Assembly (NCBI GenBank): GCA_016124415.1
Contig: WGNS01000013.1
Coordinates: 1 to 40,373, forward strand
From: Gammaproteobacteria bacterium
GTDB taxonomy: Bacteria > Pseudomonadota > Gammaproteobacteria > SZUA-140
DNA: 40,373 nt
Direction: 5' to 3'
The notes under the pieces are model-generated. The model saw only the letters and a program-made list of their open reading frames with translations, was not told the DNA's origin and did not search any database. Both the position numbers and the translations under genes were made by a program. Positions 18,518-27,371 of the stretch are shown here, one piece after another. Position 1 is the stretch's first letter; each line of letters begins with the position of its first letter.

Positions 18518-18582
18518 AACCCGCGCTCCCCCTTTTACTCGATGGATGCATCAAATCACACATATTGTAGGGGTATAGTACC

Positions 18583-18615
18583 GGGTCCCGGCTTGGATGT
18601 AAAACGCCGGGCCCC
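18583..18615 (-). terminator. strong hairpin after the PilZ-like gene
   Basis: GGGTCCCGGC (18583-18592) pairs with GCCGGGCCCC (18606-18615) at 9 of 10 positions around a 13-nt loop. It begins 16 nt after the PilZ-like stop. No T-run follows on the minus strand, so intrinsic termination is uncertain; it may end or stabilise the flagellar message. Confidence 0.4.
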
Positions 18616-18631
18616 ATTGAAGTGTGACGAG

Positions 18632-19213
18632 TTATTTTTCCGTCTGATGAAGCAAGGCCACCATGCGGCGATGCTGGCGGAAAATCATCCTTTCCAAATG
18701 GTCACGGACAATGTCCGATAGCCCTTCGAACGTGCAGACCACCTTCCAGACGCCGTCGGTCGCCTTTTCTACGCCCGCAACACGTCCGCACACGACCAGA
18801 GGCTTGAGATATTGTCTGTTCAGATATACGGCAAGCTGAAAATACCGTCCCTGTTCCGGCGCTTCCGGCATGACGCAGGAAATGCCATTGGACTTCATCT
18901 CTACCGCCGATGGCGCCGGTAGCTCCAGTCTTTGCGCGAGCACCTGGGACACCATTTCCATGAGCATGTTGACTTTGAACTCAAGGCGGGCCACGTCGTG
19001 CGCCAACGGTTCGGCATCCTTGCCTTCGTGCATATATTCGTCCAGAGAACTCATGTAACGCAGGAGGCGCTCGTTCTCTTCATTGAGAACGGCGAACGTC
19101 GCCTCCGGTGGAGGCCCATCCAACCGTTCCCACTGGACGGGAATGACATCCAGATAGGTCAACCCCTCGCCGAGGCAGGCGTTGATCAATGATGGTGTTT
19201 CGGCATCCGTCAC
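18632..19213 (-). CDS. PilZ-like protein of the flagellin cluster
   Basis: This 193-residue protein has a helical N-terminal half (about 40-95, including ENERLLRYMSSLDEYM and a Leu/Met-rich helix) and a C-terminal PilZ-like barrel (about 97-185, with a GRVAGVE strand and the closing CTFEGLSDIVRDHLERMIFRQHRR helix, typical of PilZ domains). The c-di-GMP motifs look degenerate: the usual D/NxSxxG site reads EMKSNG, and no RxxxR lies in front of it. I therefore doubt that it binds c-di-GMP directly. The start is GTG with AGGAA 9 nt upstream. It follows fliT by 30 nt in the same direction, so a role in flagellar function or its control is likely. Confidence 0.75.
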   Translation of the reverse strand: MTDAETPSLINACLGEGLTYLDVIPVQWERLDGPPPEATFAVLNEENERLLRYMSSLDEYMHEGKDAEPLAHDVARLEFKVNMLMEMVSQVLAQRLELPAPSAVEMKSNGISCVMPEAPEQGRYFQLAVYLNRQYLKPLVVCGRVAGVEKATDGVWKVVCTFEGLSDIVRDHLERMIFRQHRRMVALLHQTEK

Positions 19214-19243
19214 TGTCGATTCATTCCTATGGTGTTTCGAGGC

Positions 19244-19567
19244 TCAGGCCAGCTGATAGCCACGACTGGCTTTTCTGGCACGGCCCAAGGTCGCGAGACT
19301 GTCCCGAGCGGCGTCACGCTCCTTGATACATCGCGCGATGAGCGCAGAGTCATCGTGTAAGAGCGATTGTAGCGCGGTAAGGAGCGCACGCTTATCCTCC
19401 GGCGCGCACTCGAGCTCCATACATCGTTCGATGAGATCGTGCCGCTCGCGTACCAAGGTGACGAGGTCGTCCCAGGCCTCGTCTCTGGCCAGATCCGACA
19501 TTCGCGCCGTCCTGACGCGAATCTCGTTCAGTATACCGTCCGCCCAAACACGTTGTTCAGCGGCCAA
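19244..19567 (-). CDS. fliT: FliT-like flagellar chaperone
   Basis: I place the start at TTG 19567, where GGAGG lies 5 nt upstream, just after the fliS stop; this gives 107 residues. The protein is almost entirely helical and charged (VRERHDLIERCMELE, then a second helical pair), as in FliT. FliT caps and escorts FliD in Salmonella and also inhibits FlhDC. Sequence conservation in this family is low, so the call rests mainly on position after fliC-flaG-fliD-fliS, on size and on the helical pattern. A longer reading from 19642 would overlap fliS by 64 nt and is less likely. Confidence 0.72.
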   Translation of the reverse strand: MAAEQRVWADGILNEIRVRTARMSDLARDEAWDDLVTLVRERHDLIERCMELECAPEDKRALLTALQSLLHDDSALIARCIKERDAARDSLATLGRARKASRGYQLA

Positions 19568-19578
19568 GACGACCTCCG

Positions 19579-20007
19579 TCAACCTTGCACACCGTGCTGC
19601 TTGGCGTGATTCTGGATGATCTCCTCGGGAATGGCGTCCCACGCATCCTTGATTTGATCGAGCAGACCGGTAACCTCGTCGAGATACGTGGATTCATTAC
19701 GCAGATTCGCTTCGAACAATCGGCGAATCATGTAGTCGTACAGATCGTCAAGATTCTGAGCGATGGTATGATCGCCACTGCCCGACTTATCCAAGCTGGC
19801 CCGCAAACCGTCGATCATCGAGATGGCCCAGCTGATTTGCTGACCCTTGCCGGGGATATCGCCGTTTTGCATTTGCTGCTTGGCCGAAGCGATCTTCTGC
19901 AAGGCGCCTTCCATGAGCATCTGAATCAAACGATGCGGCGTAGCCGACTCGACCCGGTTGGTCAATCCAAATCGTCTGTATTCATCCAATGCTGCATTGT
20001 GGTTCAT
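19579..20007 (-). CDS. fliS: flagellin export chaperone FliS
   Basis: This 142-residue helical protein binds the C-terminus of flagellin and keeps it unfolded for export. Family features are the N-terminal MNHNAALDEYRRFGLTNRVE, then ATPHRLIQMLMEGAL and the IPGKGQQISWAISMIDGLRASLD region, then LDDLYDYMIRRLFEAN, all in the usual order. Length is typical. It starts at ATG with GAGGAGAG only 3 nt upstream, a strong but close site. It lies between fliD and fliT. A GC-rich hairpin (20078-20098) in the 95-nt gap after fliD may uncouple its expression from fliD. Confidence 0.95.
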   Translation of the reverse strand: MNHNAALDEYRRFGLTNRVESATPHRLIQMLMEGALQKIASAKQQMQNGDIPGKGQQISWAISMIDGLRASLDKSGSGDHTIAQNLDDLYDYMIRRLFEANLRNESTYLDEVTGLLDQIKDAWDAIPEEIIQNHAKQHGVQG

Positions 20008-20077
20008 GGTCTCTCCTCGTTATGACTACGTGCACCAAAGATTTATCCCTATATCGTCACCGCTTCGATCGAATGTC

Positions 20078-20098
20078 CGACGCGGCTCCCCGCCGTCG
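20078..20098 (-). other. hairpin between fliD and fliS
   Basis: CGACG (20078-20082) pairs with CGTCG (20094-20098), with further GGC/GCC pairing inside across a bulge. No T-run follows on the minus strand. Confidence 0.35.
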
Positions 20099-20102
20099 AT
20101 TC

Positions 20103-22115
20103 CTATCCTCCGATCTTCGGCAGGGACGCCAGCTGGCTTGCCAGCGAATTGCTCGTCGCGGTCAATTGACCCACCAGAGTATCGAGCGCGATAAATTGTT
20201 TCTGTAGCCGATCGTGAAGCGCCGTCTGTCGCACCAGCAACTGGTCGCGCTGCGCGTTGATATCGTCGATCGACGAATTGATACTGTTGGTTTTGTCGTT
20301 CAGCATGCCATTGGTATCCAGCATACTGGCCATCAATGCATCAAGCTGTACCCCGATGCCTCTGGTCAGTGTGATGGAGCCTCTTGAACCGGTAGCGGAA
20401 CCTGTCACCTTGATCTTGAGTCCCAGCGCACCGGCGTCGCCGGTCAATTCCTGACCGGATCCCGTCCCCGCCGCCGACCCGATCGATCCGACAATGTCGG
20501 TCCCGTCCGTCGCAACCGGACTTGAGCCGAACAGATCGGTTTGACCCGTGCCTCCGGTCACCGAGACTGCCGAGGACGATCCGTAGCGATTCGAGGTCAG
20601 CGTCAGGACACCCGCGTTCTCGGATACGGTAACGGACAAGCCCGCATTTGAATAAGTCTGAATGCCGTTGATCGCCGCTTGAATTTCCGCCGCGAGCGTG
20701 GCGGCCGTGTAGGTGCCGGGCGTCAGGGTAATTCCACCGGCCACGCCGCCAAGAGAAATATCCAAGGTGTCGTTGACCCCGGACGTGATCGTAAGCGCCG
20801 CCGCCGCCGATCCGACAAAGGTCCCTTGAGTCGCGAGCGAAGTGACGTCAACCGCGTAGTTGCCGACTGGCGTATCCGAAAGCGACTCGACATAACTCAC
20901 CTGCGAGTCCGTGGCGTTGCCTTGATCGCCGAACAAATTCGCGACGTCTTTGGGATTGTTCTGCAACGCCGCGTCCAGCTTGGCGCTATCGATCGTCATG
21001 GTGCCGTCGCTGCTGCTGCGCGTGATGCCGACGTCGGCCAGGATGCGATACGGCGCATCGGAAGGCAGGCCGTCGACGGCACTGGCAAGAATGGTGTTCA
21101 GTTGCGACCGGATACTCAGCAAGGTCACGTCCCCTTGCAGCGGTCCACCCACCTTGGTGGCCGGATCGTACGCGGAGAGCTTGTTCATGGTGGAGACCAG
21201 ACCGTTGTAGGCCTTAACGAAGCCGTTGATCGCGCTCTTCGCCGAGGACGTATCCTGACTCACCGTGATCGTAGACGTGCCCGCGCTGTTGAGCGTCACG
21301 TTTAACCCGCTGATCGTGGACGTCAAAGTATTACTGGCGTTGGTAACGGAAACACCGTTGATCGACAGCAATGCGTCCTGCCCCGCGTGGGTCTGAGAAA
21401 GGTTCGTTGCCGAACTGCTGAAATCCAACAGCGACAGGCCGGACGCGTCGGTATTATTGCCGTCGTCGTCGGCGACCGTAATCTCCATACTGGAGGCTTC
21501 GCCGGTTGTGGACGTGATCGCCAAACGGTAATGGGTGCCGTCATTGATGATCGAGGCCGTGACCCCCATGCCGGCGTTGTTGATGGCATCGCGAATACCC
21601 ACCAGGCTGCCGTCGGTGATCGTGATGCTCTGACTGCCCTTATCCGCGTTTTGCGTAAAACTGGTGTAGGTGTCGGTCACCGGATCGTAGGCCGTGGTCC
21701 CGAACTTGAACGTAAGCGTTCCGGTCCCGAGCACATCGGTCTCGCTGGTAAACTGGGCCGCGGTCAGGCTCGAATCCGTCACCAGCGAATGGGCGTCGGC
21801 CAATTGTGTCACGGAAAGGTTATAATTGCCGCTCGCGGCAGTTTCGGTCGTCGTGACGTCGGCAACGGAAGTATTGCTCGATATGGCGCTGCGGCCATCG
21901 AAGTTCAACTGGCCTCTGAGCGCCGACAGGCTGGATTGAAAGTTCGACATCGATCCCTTAAGGGTGCCGACAGCCGAAATCTGGGCTTGCAGCCTGACTT
22001 CTTTCTGATCCAAGCGATTGGCTTTGGGCGTGATTTCCGCTGAGACGAGCTGATTCACGATCCCGGTGATATCGAGACCTGAGCCCAAACCCGTTGAAGT
22101 CGTAATTCCTACCAT
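20103..22115 (-). CDS. fliD: flagellar filament cap FliD (HAP2)
   Basis: This 670-residue protein forms the cap under which flagellin subunits polymerise. The N-terminus GITTSTGLGSGLDITGIVNQL is the family signature. The FliD_N coiled-coil region continues to about residue 100 (ANRLDQKEVRLQAQISAVGTL). The middle is beta-rich and Thr/Ser/Gly-rich, the variable surface-exposed part, with a FlgI-like hook motif near ASSMEITV. The C-terminal coiled coil contains NDKTNSINSSIDDINAQRDQ and ends LTATSNSLASQLASL. Length is larger than Salmonella FliD (467), owing to the extended variable domain, but within the range of other gammaproteobacteria. It starts at ATG with a GAGG 8 nt upstream. It follows flaG, separated by a terminator, so it probably has its own promoter. 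Confidence 0.96.
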   Translation of the reverse strand: MVGITTSTGLGSGLDITGIVNQLVSAEITPKANRLDQKEVRLQAQISAVGTLKGSMSNFQSSLSALRGQLNFDGRSAISSNTSVADVTTTETAASGNYNLSVTQLADAHSLVTDSSLTAAQFTSETDVLGTGTLTFKFGTTAYDPVTDTYTSFTQNADKGSQSITITDGSLVGIRDAINNAGMGVTASIINDGTHYRLAITSTTGEASSMEITVADDDGNNTDASGLSLLDFSSSATNLSQTHAGQDALLSINGVSVTNASNTLTSTISGLNVTLNSAGTSTITVSQDTSSAKSAINGFVKAYNGLVSTMNKLSAYDPATKVGGPLQGDVTLLSIRSQLNTILASAVDGLPSDAPYRILADVGITRSSSDGTMTIDSAKLDAALQNNPKDVANLFGDQGNATDSQVSYVESLSDTPVGNYAVDVTSLATQGTFVGSAAAALTITSGVNDTLDISLGGVAGGITLTPGTYTAATLAAEIQAAINGIQTYSNAGLSVTVSENAGVLTLTSNRYGSSSAVSVTGGTGQTDLFGSSPVATDGTDIVGSIGSAAGTGSGQELTGDAGALGLKIKVTGSATGSRGSITLTRGIGVQLDALMASMLDTNGMLNDKTNSINSSIDDINAQRDQLLVRQTALHDRLQKQFIALDTLVGQLTATSNSLASQLASLPKIGG

Positions 22116-22212
22116 CTAAAGCCTCAAATCATCTTGGCGTCAGAGCCGTTGCCAATTCCATGTTTGGAAAAAAGCAATTCCCGTGCCTAAAGCCGGGAAC
22201 CACATCAAAACT

Positions 22213-22245
22213 TAAAAAAAAAGAGACCCTGCAAGCAAGGTCTCT
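22213..22245 (-). terminator. Rho-independent terminator after flaG
   Basis: A 7-bp stem, AGAGACC (22222-22228) with GGTCTCT (22239-22245), has a 10-nt loop. On the minus strand it is followed directly by nine T (22213-22221). It lies 33 nt after the flaG stop and should end the fliC-flaG transcript before fliD. Confidence 0.92.
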
Positions 22246-22277
22246 TCTTGTCTTAGCGATCGTAACTGTTACCTGTT

Positions 22278-22658
22278 TCAGGCGCGTGCATCGAGTATGT
22301 GCGGATTATCCGCGTCGTGCATCGCGCGTGCCATGCGAATGAATTCCTCGGAAGGAATTTGACGGATGACGTCACCCGTCGCGCCGTCATGGACTGTGAT
22401 AATGACTTTGTGTAGTTTCTCGTCCACTGAGAACTCAAGCTCGCGGCGAACATTTTGAAATTGTTCGCGGACCTGAGTCATAGCCGCTTGGACGTCTTCC
22501 GAGCGTGTCACACCGTTGACTGGCGCAGTTGCGCTTCCAGCGATCTTCAACTCCCGGACATTAGAGTTGGGGTTGAGCGTCGAGGGATCAGCGGAAAATT
22601 CGGCCCTTCTTCCGTTGCTTATCGAGCTCACCTGAGTAGGTGTATTGATCGATGACAT
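22278..22658 (-). CDS. flaG: FlaG-family flagellar protein
   Basis: This 126-residue protein belongs to the FlaG family, which influences filament length in Pseudomonas and Vibrio. The poorly conserved N-terminal half leads to the family core: LEFSVDEKLHKVIITVHD, then TGDVIRQIPSEEFIRMA. The start was set at ATG 22658, where GAGG is 8 nt upstream; an in-frame TTG 18 nt earlier is an alternative. It lies between fliC and fliD, the usual position. A very stable hairpin in the fliC-flaG gap would lower its level relative to flagellin, and the terminator at 22213-22245 follows it. Confidence 0.93.
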   Translation of the reverse strand: MSSINTPTQVSSISNGRRAEFSADPSTLNPNSNVRELKIAGSATAPVNGVTRSEDVQAAMTQVREQFQNVRRELEFSVDEKLHKVIITVHDGATGDVIRQIPSEEFIRMARAMHDADNPHILDARA

Positions 22659-22701
22659 GGCGTCCGCCTCACGCAAATCCTATGGAACTCCTCTAGGCTG
22701 C

Positions 22702-22727
22702 CCTCCGGGGCCGAATGGCCCCGGAGG
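22702..22727 (-). other. stable hairpin between fliC and flaG
   Basis: A perfect 11-bp stem, CCTCCGGGGCC (22702-22712) with GGCCCCGGAGG (22717-22727), has a 4-nt loop and lies 18 nt after the fliC stop. No T-run follows, so it probably protects the abundant flagellin mRNA from 3' decay and allows only part of transcription into flaG. Confidence 0.65.
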
Positions 22728-22745
22728 TGACCGTGCCTCTAGTCC

Positions 22746-24197
22746 TTATCTCAGGAGAGAAAGTGCTAGCTGCGGCAAGGAGTTCGCCTGCTGGACGATG
22801 GAGACACCGGCCTGCTGCAGGATCTGCGCTCTCGTCATCGCCGCCGTTTCGGATGCGAAGTCGGCGTCCTGGATACGCGATCTTGCAGCGGCCAGGTTTT
22901 CCGACGTCACCGACAGATTGGAGATCGTCGATTCCAAACGGTTCTGCAAGGCACCGAATGACGCTCGCTGCGCCACGATATTCGTGATCGCGCTATCGAC
23001 GATACTCAGTGCGGCGTTGGCGTTGGTCAGCGTGGAGACGTCCAGGGTCGACACGGCCTGCAGCGCGGAGGTGTTGGACACGGAGGCGAAGTGGCCACCC
23101 GTCGCCTCGTTGACGCTGAAGGACTTGTCGGAGTTGAACAGCACCTGACCCGTAACCAGGGTACCATTGGCGACGGAATCGGCCGCCAGCGTGGCGGTAC
23201 CGACCGTCACGGCACCGGCGTTGGCGGTGGTTCCATCACGGACGATGATGTCGTTACCGGTGGAGTTCGTCAGCGTGATACCCGTTCCGGCGGAGTTCAG
23301 TTCGGCCGTGACGCCGGTCTTCGACGAGGCGTCGTTGAAGGCCTTGATGGCGGACGACAAACCGGAAGCGCCGGAAGTTGCGGTGACGTTGAACGAAATC
23401 GACTGAGCGGTGGTGTTATCGGAAACGATCGACAGCTGATAGGCTCCAGTGGCGGCCACCGAGAGATCGATCGAGGTCTCGGCGGTTGCGGTGACGCCAG
23501 TGTTGTTCGTCTGGGCGTTCACCTGCTCTGCCACGGCCTTGGCGCTCGAGTTGGTTACCGGGGTAACCGTTGCGGTACCCAGGGAACCGTTGATCGTCAG
23601 GGCCTGAGCGGTCGCGGCGCGCGAGGTTTCGGAACCCGAAGCGGCAGCCGTGGAGGCCGAAGCAGCGGTACCCGTCACACGATAGTTACCGTACTGGTTG
23701 GTACGGAAGTTACCCGTGCTCGCGATGATGGTCTGGCCTTCGTTGGCGCCGACCTGGAAGGCCGCCGTGCCGAAGGTGCCGTCGAGCAGCTTGGTACCGT
23801 TGAATTCGGTGGTCTGGGCGACGCGATCCAACTCGGATACCAGCTGACTGACTTCGGAGTTGAGGGTCAGACGGTCGGAATCGGAGTTCGTGGCATTGGC
23901 GGACTGAACGGCCAGTTCGCGAATACGCTGCAGAATACCGCTGGCGGTGCTCAGCGCGCCTTCGGCGGTCTGAGACAGAGAAACGGCGTCGTTGGCGTTA
24001 CGAATGGACTGATTCAAGCCTCGGACCTGGGAGGACATACGCTCCGCGATACCCAGACCTGCGGCATCGTCCTTGGCGCTGTTGATACGCAGACCGGAGG
24101 ACAGCCGGGTCAGGGCCGTCGACATCTCGTTCTGAGTACGATTCAGATTGCGCTGAGCCGTCAGTGAGGCAATATTGGTATTAATAATCTGAGGCAT
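22746..24197 (-). CDS. fliC: flagellin
   Basis: This 483-residue protein is the filament subunit. The N-terminal D0/D1 region is canonical: PQIINTNIASLTAQRNLNRT, LSSGLRINSAKDDAAGLGIA, IRNANDAVSLSQTAEGALS. The C-terminal D1/D0 region has QRASFGALQNRLESTISNL, ARSRIQDADFASETA and ends LPQLALSLLR. The middle third (about 170-370) is Thr/Ala/Ser-rich and variable, as expected of the exposed D2/D3 domains. I set the start at ATG 24197, where AGGAG lies 8 nt upstream; the in-frame codons before it do not match flagellins. A sigma-28 promoter lies at 24306-24333, giving a leader of about 100 nt with a hairpin just before the Shine-Dalgarno sequence. Only one flagellin gene is present in this window. 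Confidence 0.98.
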   Translation of the reverse strand: MPQIINTNIASLTAQRNLNRTQNEMSTALTRLSSGLRINSAKDDAAGLGIAERMSSQVRGLNQSIRNANDAVSLSQTAEGALSTASGILQRIRELAVQSANATNSDSDRLTLNSEVSQLVSELDRVAQTTEFNGTKLLDGTFGTAAFQVGANEGQTIIASTGNFRTNQYGNYRVTGTAASASTAAASGSETSRAATAQALTINGSLGTATVTPVTNSSAKAVAEQVNAQTNNTGVTATAETSIDLSVAATGAYQLSIVSDNTTAQSISFNVTATSGASGLSSAIKAFNDASSKTGVTAELNSAGTGITLTNSTGNDIIVRDGTTANAGAVTVGTATLAADSVANGTLVTGQVLFNSDKSFSVNEATGGHFASVSNTSALQAVSTLDVSTLTNANAALSIVDSAITNIVAQRASFGALQNRLESTISNLSVTSENLAAARSRIQDADFASETAAMTRAQILQQAGVSIVQQANSLPQLALSLLR

Positions 24198-24214
24198 GAT
24201 CGATTCTCCTGCAA

Positions 24215-24250
24215 ACACCGAACCTAGTTATATCGGTTAGGCTTCGGTGT
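24215..24250 (-). promoter_or_regulatory. hairpin in the flagellin mRNA leader
   Basis: ACACCGAA (24215-24222) pairs with TTCGGTGT (24243-24250), and pairing continues as CCTA/TAGG past one bulged base. The stem ends 4 nt before the AGGAG of fliC. It could stabilise the 5' end or modulate ribosome access. Confidence 0.55.
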
Positions 24251-24305
24251 GTTCATTCTCAGCGGATATACTCCAAGACAGGAATATTCACCGCTCCCGA
24301 ATGCC

Positions 24306-24333
24306 TTATCGGTCAATCCGTCTCACGCCTTTA
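24306..24333 (-). promoter_or_regulatory. sigma-28 (FliA) promoter of fliC
   Basis: Minus strand reads TAAAGG at the -35 (TAAA at 24330-24333) and ACCGATAA at the -10 (24306-24313). The enterobacterial FliA consensus is TAAAGTTT-N11-GCCGATAA; the -10 matches 7 of 8 and the spacing is within one base. Initiation is expected near 24299. Confidence 0.8.
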
Positions 24334-24350
24334 GGCCTAAATCAGGATTG

Positions 24351-24368
24351 GGGCCTGTTAACACTAAT
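24351..24368. repeat. 18-bp partial copy of the interspersed repeat
   Basis: GGGCCTGTTAACACTAAT differs by one base from the first 18 bases of the large palindromic repeat at 40162-40179. Similarity stops after that. It lies in the hemN-fliC gap, 18 nt upstream of the sigma-28 promoter. Confidence 0.6.
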
Positions 24369-24409
24369 ACCACCGAGGAGGAGATCATATCTTCGGCCCA
24401 GCCGGGCGC

Positions 24410-25792
24410 TTATATCACCTTGGAGAAACGCTGGCCGCCGTGCCCCTTGAGATAGCGGTCGAACACCATACAGACATTACGAATCAGCAGACGGCCCCGG
24501 GATTGCACCACGACACCCTGCGCGTCCATTTCGATCAGGCCGTCGGCCTGCATCTTTTCAAGCTCCTTGAGCTCGGGAGCGAAATAGGCGGCGAAGCTCT
24601 GAGCGCCGGGAATACGGACTTCGTCGAACCGCAGCGAAAAATGACAGATCAACTCGGTCATGACGGCCCTGCGCACGATGTCGTCATCGTTCAGGGCGAT
24701 TCCGCGCCACACCGGCAACCTACCCTCTTCAAGGGCCGCATAATACGGATCGGTCGCCTTCAGGTTCTGACTATAGGTATTGCCGACCTTACCGATCGAG
24801 GTAACACCGAGTCCGATAAGATCGCAATCGGCATGCGTGGCATAACCCTGGAAATTTCTATAGAGGCTGCGTTCCCGCTGCGCGATCGCTAGTTCGTCGT
24901 CGCGCTTGGCGAAATGATCCATGCCGATGTAAACGTAGCCTGCGGAAGTCAGGCGCTCGATCGTGGCTTGCAGGATATCGAGTTTCTCGGCCGCCGACGG
25001 CAGGTCCTCGGCGTTGATACGACGCTGAGGTTTGAACATCTCCGGAAGATGGGCGTAATTGAACACCGACAGGCGATCCGGGCTGACCGCGATCACCTTT
25101 TCCAGGGTCGCCATGAAGCGATCCACGGTCTGGAACGGCAGACCGTAGATCAAATCCAGGCTGATGGACTTGAATCCCACGCGGCGGGCCTCATCCAGGG
25201 CCGTGAAGGTCTGACCTTCGCTTTGAATCCTGTTGACCGCCTTTTGGACCTTGGGGTCGAAATCCTGGACACCCATGCTCATGCGGTTGAAACCGAGTTC
25301 CCTGAGCAAGGCGATTGTGTCGCTACGGACTTCGCGGGGATCGATTTCGATCGAATACTCGCCCTCGTCGTCGTCGCAAAGCGTGAAATGTTGACGTGTA
25401 TGCGCCATCAAAGCGCGCATCTGACCGTGATCGATAAAGGTCGGCGTGCCGCCGCCCCAATGAAGCTGCTCAACCCTCCGGCTGCGGTCGAACAACTCCG
25501 CCTGCATGGCGATCTCGCGATGCAGGTAATCGAGATAAGGCACGGTGAGCGCCCGGTTCTTGGTCGCGATCTTGTTGCAGCCGCAGTAGAAACAGACGGT
25601 GTCGCAGAACGGGATATGGAAATAGAGCGACAGCGGACGACCGCTCGCATTGCTCGCCTTGGCGGCCTCGATGTAGGCCGCTTCGTCAAACCCTTCATGG
25701 AACTGAACCGCCGTAGGATAGGAAGTGTAGCGGGGACCGCTCTTGTCGTAGCGGTTAATCAGTTCAAGATCAAATTCCAGCGTCTGTTCCAT
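24410..25792 (-). CDS. hemN: oxygen-independent coproporphyrinogen III oxidase
   Basis: This 460-residue radical-SAM enzyme decarboxylates coproporphyrinogen III to protoporphyrinogen IX without oxygen. The 4Fe-4S/SAM motif is C63-x3-C67-x2-C70 in PFCDTVCFYCGC, followed by the extra C72 typical of true HemN. The substrate and SAM residues are in the LHWGGGTPTF and SIEIDPRE stretches, and NRMSMGVQDFD follows. The N-terminal SGPRYTSYPTA segment distinguishes true HemN from the HemW heme chaperone, which lacks it. Length matches E. coli HemN (457). It starts at ATG with GGAGG 7 nt upstream and follows lysS by 20 nt, so it is the last gene of the prfB-lysS-hemN operon. It indicates that heme can be made at low oxygen. 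Anr/FNR control is common for this gene, but no site is needed here if it relies on the operon promoter. Confidence 0.97.
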   Translation of the reverse strand: MEQTLEFDLELINRYDKSGPRYTSYPTAVQFHEGFDEAAYIEAAKASNASGRPLSLYFHIPFCDTVCFYCGCNKIATKNRALTVPYLDYLHREIAMQAELFDRSRRVEQLHWGGGTPTFIDHGQMRALMAHTRQHFTLCDDDEGEYSIEIDPREVRSDTIALLRELGFNRMSMGVQDFDPKVQKAVNRIQSEGQTFTALDEARRVGFKSISLDLIYGLPFQTVDRFMATLEKVIAVSPDRLSVFNYAHLPEMFKPQRRINAEDLPSAAEKLDILQATIERLTSAGYVYIGMDHFAKRDDELAIAQRERSLYRNFQGYATHADCDLIGLGVTSIGKVGNTYSQNLKATDPYYAALEEGRLPVWRGIALNDDDIVRRAVMTELICHFSLRFDEVRIPGAQSFAAYFAPELKELEKMQADGLIEMDAQGVVVQSRGRLLIRNVCMVFDRYLKGHGGQRFSKVI

Positions 25793-25812
25793 CTTATTGC
25801 CTCCGATCCCGT

Positions 25813-27363
25813 TTACTCTGACGGGATGTTTGCCTCGCCCCGCTTCTCGGGACGCATGTGCGGAAATAGCAGCACGTCGCGAATCGACGGCGAATCCGTC
25901 AGCAGCATGACGAGCCTGTCGATCCCGATACCCTCGCCGGCGGTCGGCGGTAGCCCGTACTCAAGGGCGCGGATGTAGTCCGCGTCAAACTCCATGGCCT
26001 CCTCATCGCCACGCGCCTTGGCCTCTAGCTGGGCACGCATACGCTCTGCCTGGTCCTCGGGATCGTTGAGCTCGGTAAAGCCGTTGGCGATCTCACGTCC
26101 ACCGATGAACAATTCGAAACGGTCGGTCACCGACGGATCGTCGTCGTTGCGTCGCGCCAAAGGCGATACTTCCGTCGGATAGGCCGTGATGAACGTCGGC
26201 GCCATGAGACGATGTTCGACGGTCTTTTCGAATATTTCAACCAGGATTTTACCCGGACCGCAACCATCGGGCAGCGGCACGTCGAGTTTCTTCGCGGTCG
26301 CACGCAATGCGGACTCGTCGGCGATGTCCGCATCGCTGAGCTCCGGATTGAAATGCAGCACCGATTCGCGCAAGGTGTGGCGCTGAAACGGCCGCGAGAA
26401 ATCGTATCTTTCACCTTGGTAGACCACGGTATGCGTGCCCAGGACCGTCTGCGTCAGCTGCCGCATCATGTCCTCCGTGAGGTCCATGAGGTCATGATAG
26501 TCGCTGTAGGCCTGGTAGAACTCCAGCATCGTAAATTCCGGATTGTGCCGGGTGGAAAGACCCTCGTTTCGGAAATTACGATTGATCTCGAAAACCTTCT
26601 CGAAGCCGCCGACGACCAGCCGCTTGAGATAGAGCTCCGGTGCGATCCGCAGGTAAAGCGGGATATCCAACGCATGGTGGTGGGTCACGAAAGGCTTGGC
26701 TGCGGCGCCGCCCGGCATGACCTGCATCATCGGAGTCTCGACCTCCATGAAGCGGCGCTCCACGAGATAGCGGCGAATAAAGTCGATCGTGGCCGCACGG
26801 ACTCGGAAAGTCTCCCGCGTGGCTTCGTTCATCATCAGATCCAGGTAGCGCTGACGATAACGCGCCTCCTGGTCGACGAGGCCGTGGAACTTCTCGGGGA
26901 GAGGACGCAGGGACTTCGTCAACAAACGGATCTCGCTGACGCGCACCGAGAGTTCTCCGGTTCGGGTACGGAACAGAACGCCGACCACGCCGACGATATC
27001 GCCGATGTCCCATTTCTTGAAATCCGAATAGACATCGGTGCTCACGACGTCACGCTGGACGTAGATCTGCATGCGCCCGGTCATGTCCTGAATATGCGCG
27101 AAGCTCGCCTTGCCCATGACCCGCCGGGTCATCAGCCGTCCGGCGAGCCGGACGTGGATCTGCTCTGCTTCAAGGGCTGCCTCGCCGTGGTCGGCGTAAT
27201 CGGCCGCCAAATCCGCGGCAAGCCGGTCGCGGCGAAAATCGCTCGGATAAGCGATCCCGGTCTCCCTCAACGCCGAAAGTTTCTCCCGCCTTAATTCGAC
27301 CTGTTCGTTATGTTCGCGTTCCGGCGCCTTCTCGACGGGCACCGTATTCGTCGTTTCACTCAT
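25813..27363 (-). CDS. lysS: lysyl-tRNA synthetase, class II
   Basis: This 516-residue enzyme charges tRNA-Lys. The N-terminal OB-fold anticodon-binding domain (about 65-160) has [18 protein letters not shown]. The class II core shows motif 1 ([17 protein letters not shown]), motif 2 ([24 protein letters not shown]) and motif 3 ([19 protein letters not shown]). Length is near E. coli LysS (505). It starts at ATG 8 bp after the prfB stop; the two are adjacent in E. coli as well (prfB-lysS), where they form an operon. The Shine-Dalgarno AGGA is moderate and translation may be coupled to prfB. Confidence 0.98.
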   Translation of the reverse strand: MSETTNTVPVEKAPEREHNEQVELRREKLSALRETGIAYPSDFRRDRLAADLAADYADHGEAALEAEQIHVRLAGRLMTRRVMGKASFAHIQDMTGRMQIYVQRDVVSTDVYSDFKKWDIGDIVGVVGVLFRTRTGELSVRVSEIRLLTKSLRPLPEKFHGLVDQEARYRQRYLDLMMNEATRETFRVRAATIDFIRRYLVERRFMEVETPMMQVMPGGAAAKPFVTHHHALDIPLYLRIAPELYLKRLVVGGFEKVFEINRNFRNEGLSTRHNPEFTMLEFYQAYSDYHDLMDLTEDMMRQLTQTVLGTHTVVYQGERYDFSRPFQRHTLRESVLHFNPELSDADIADESALRATAKKLDVPLPDGCGPGKILVEIFEKTVEHRLMAPTFITAYPTEVSPLARRNDDDPSVTDRFELFIGGREIANGFTELNDPEDQAERMRAQLEAKARGDEEAMEFDADYIRALEYGLPPTAGEGIGIDRLVMLLTDSPSIRDVLLFPHMRPEKRGEANIPSE

Positions 27364-27371
27364 CTTGAATC

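Noticed and set aside
24394-24405. Possible terminator after hemN
   Set aside because: GCCC/GGGC gives only a 4-bp stem with no T-run on the minus strand, so I do not call it.
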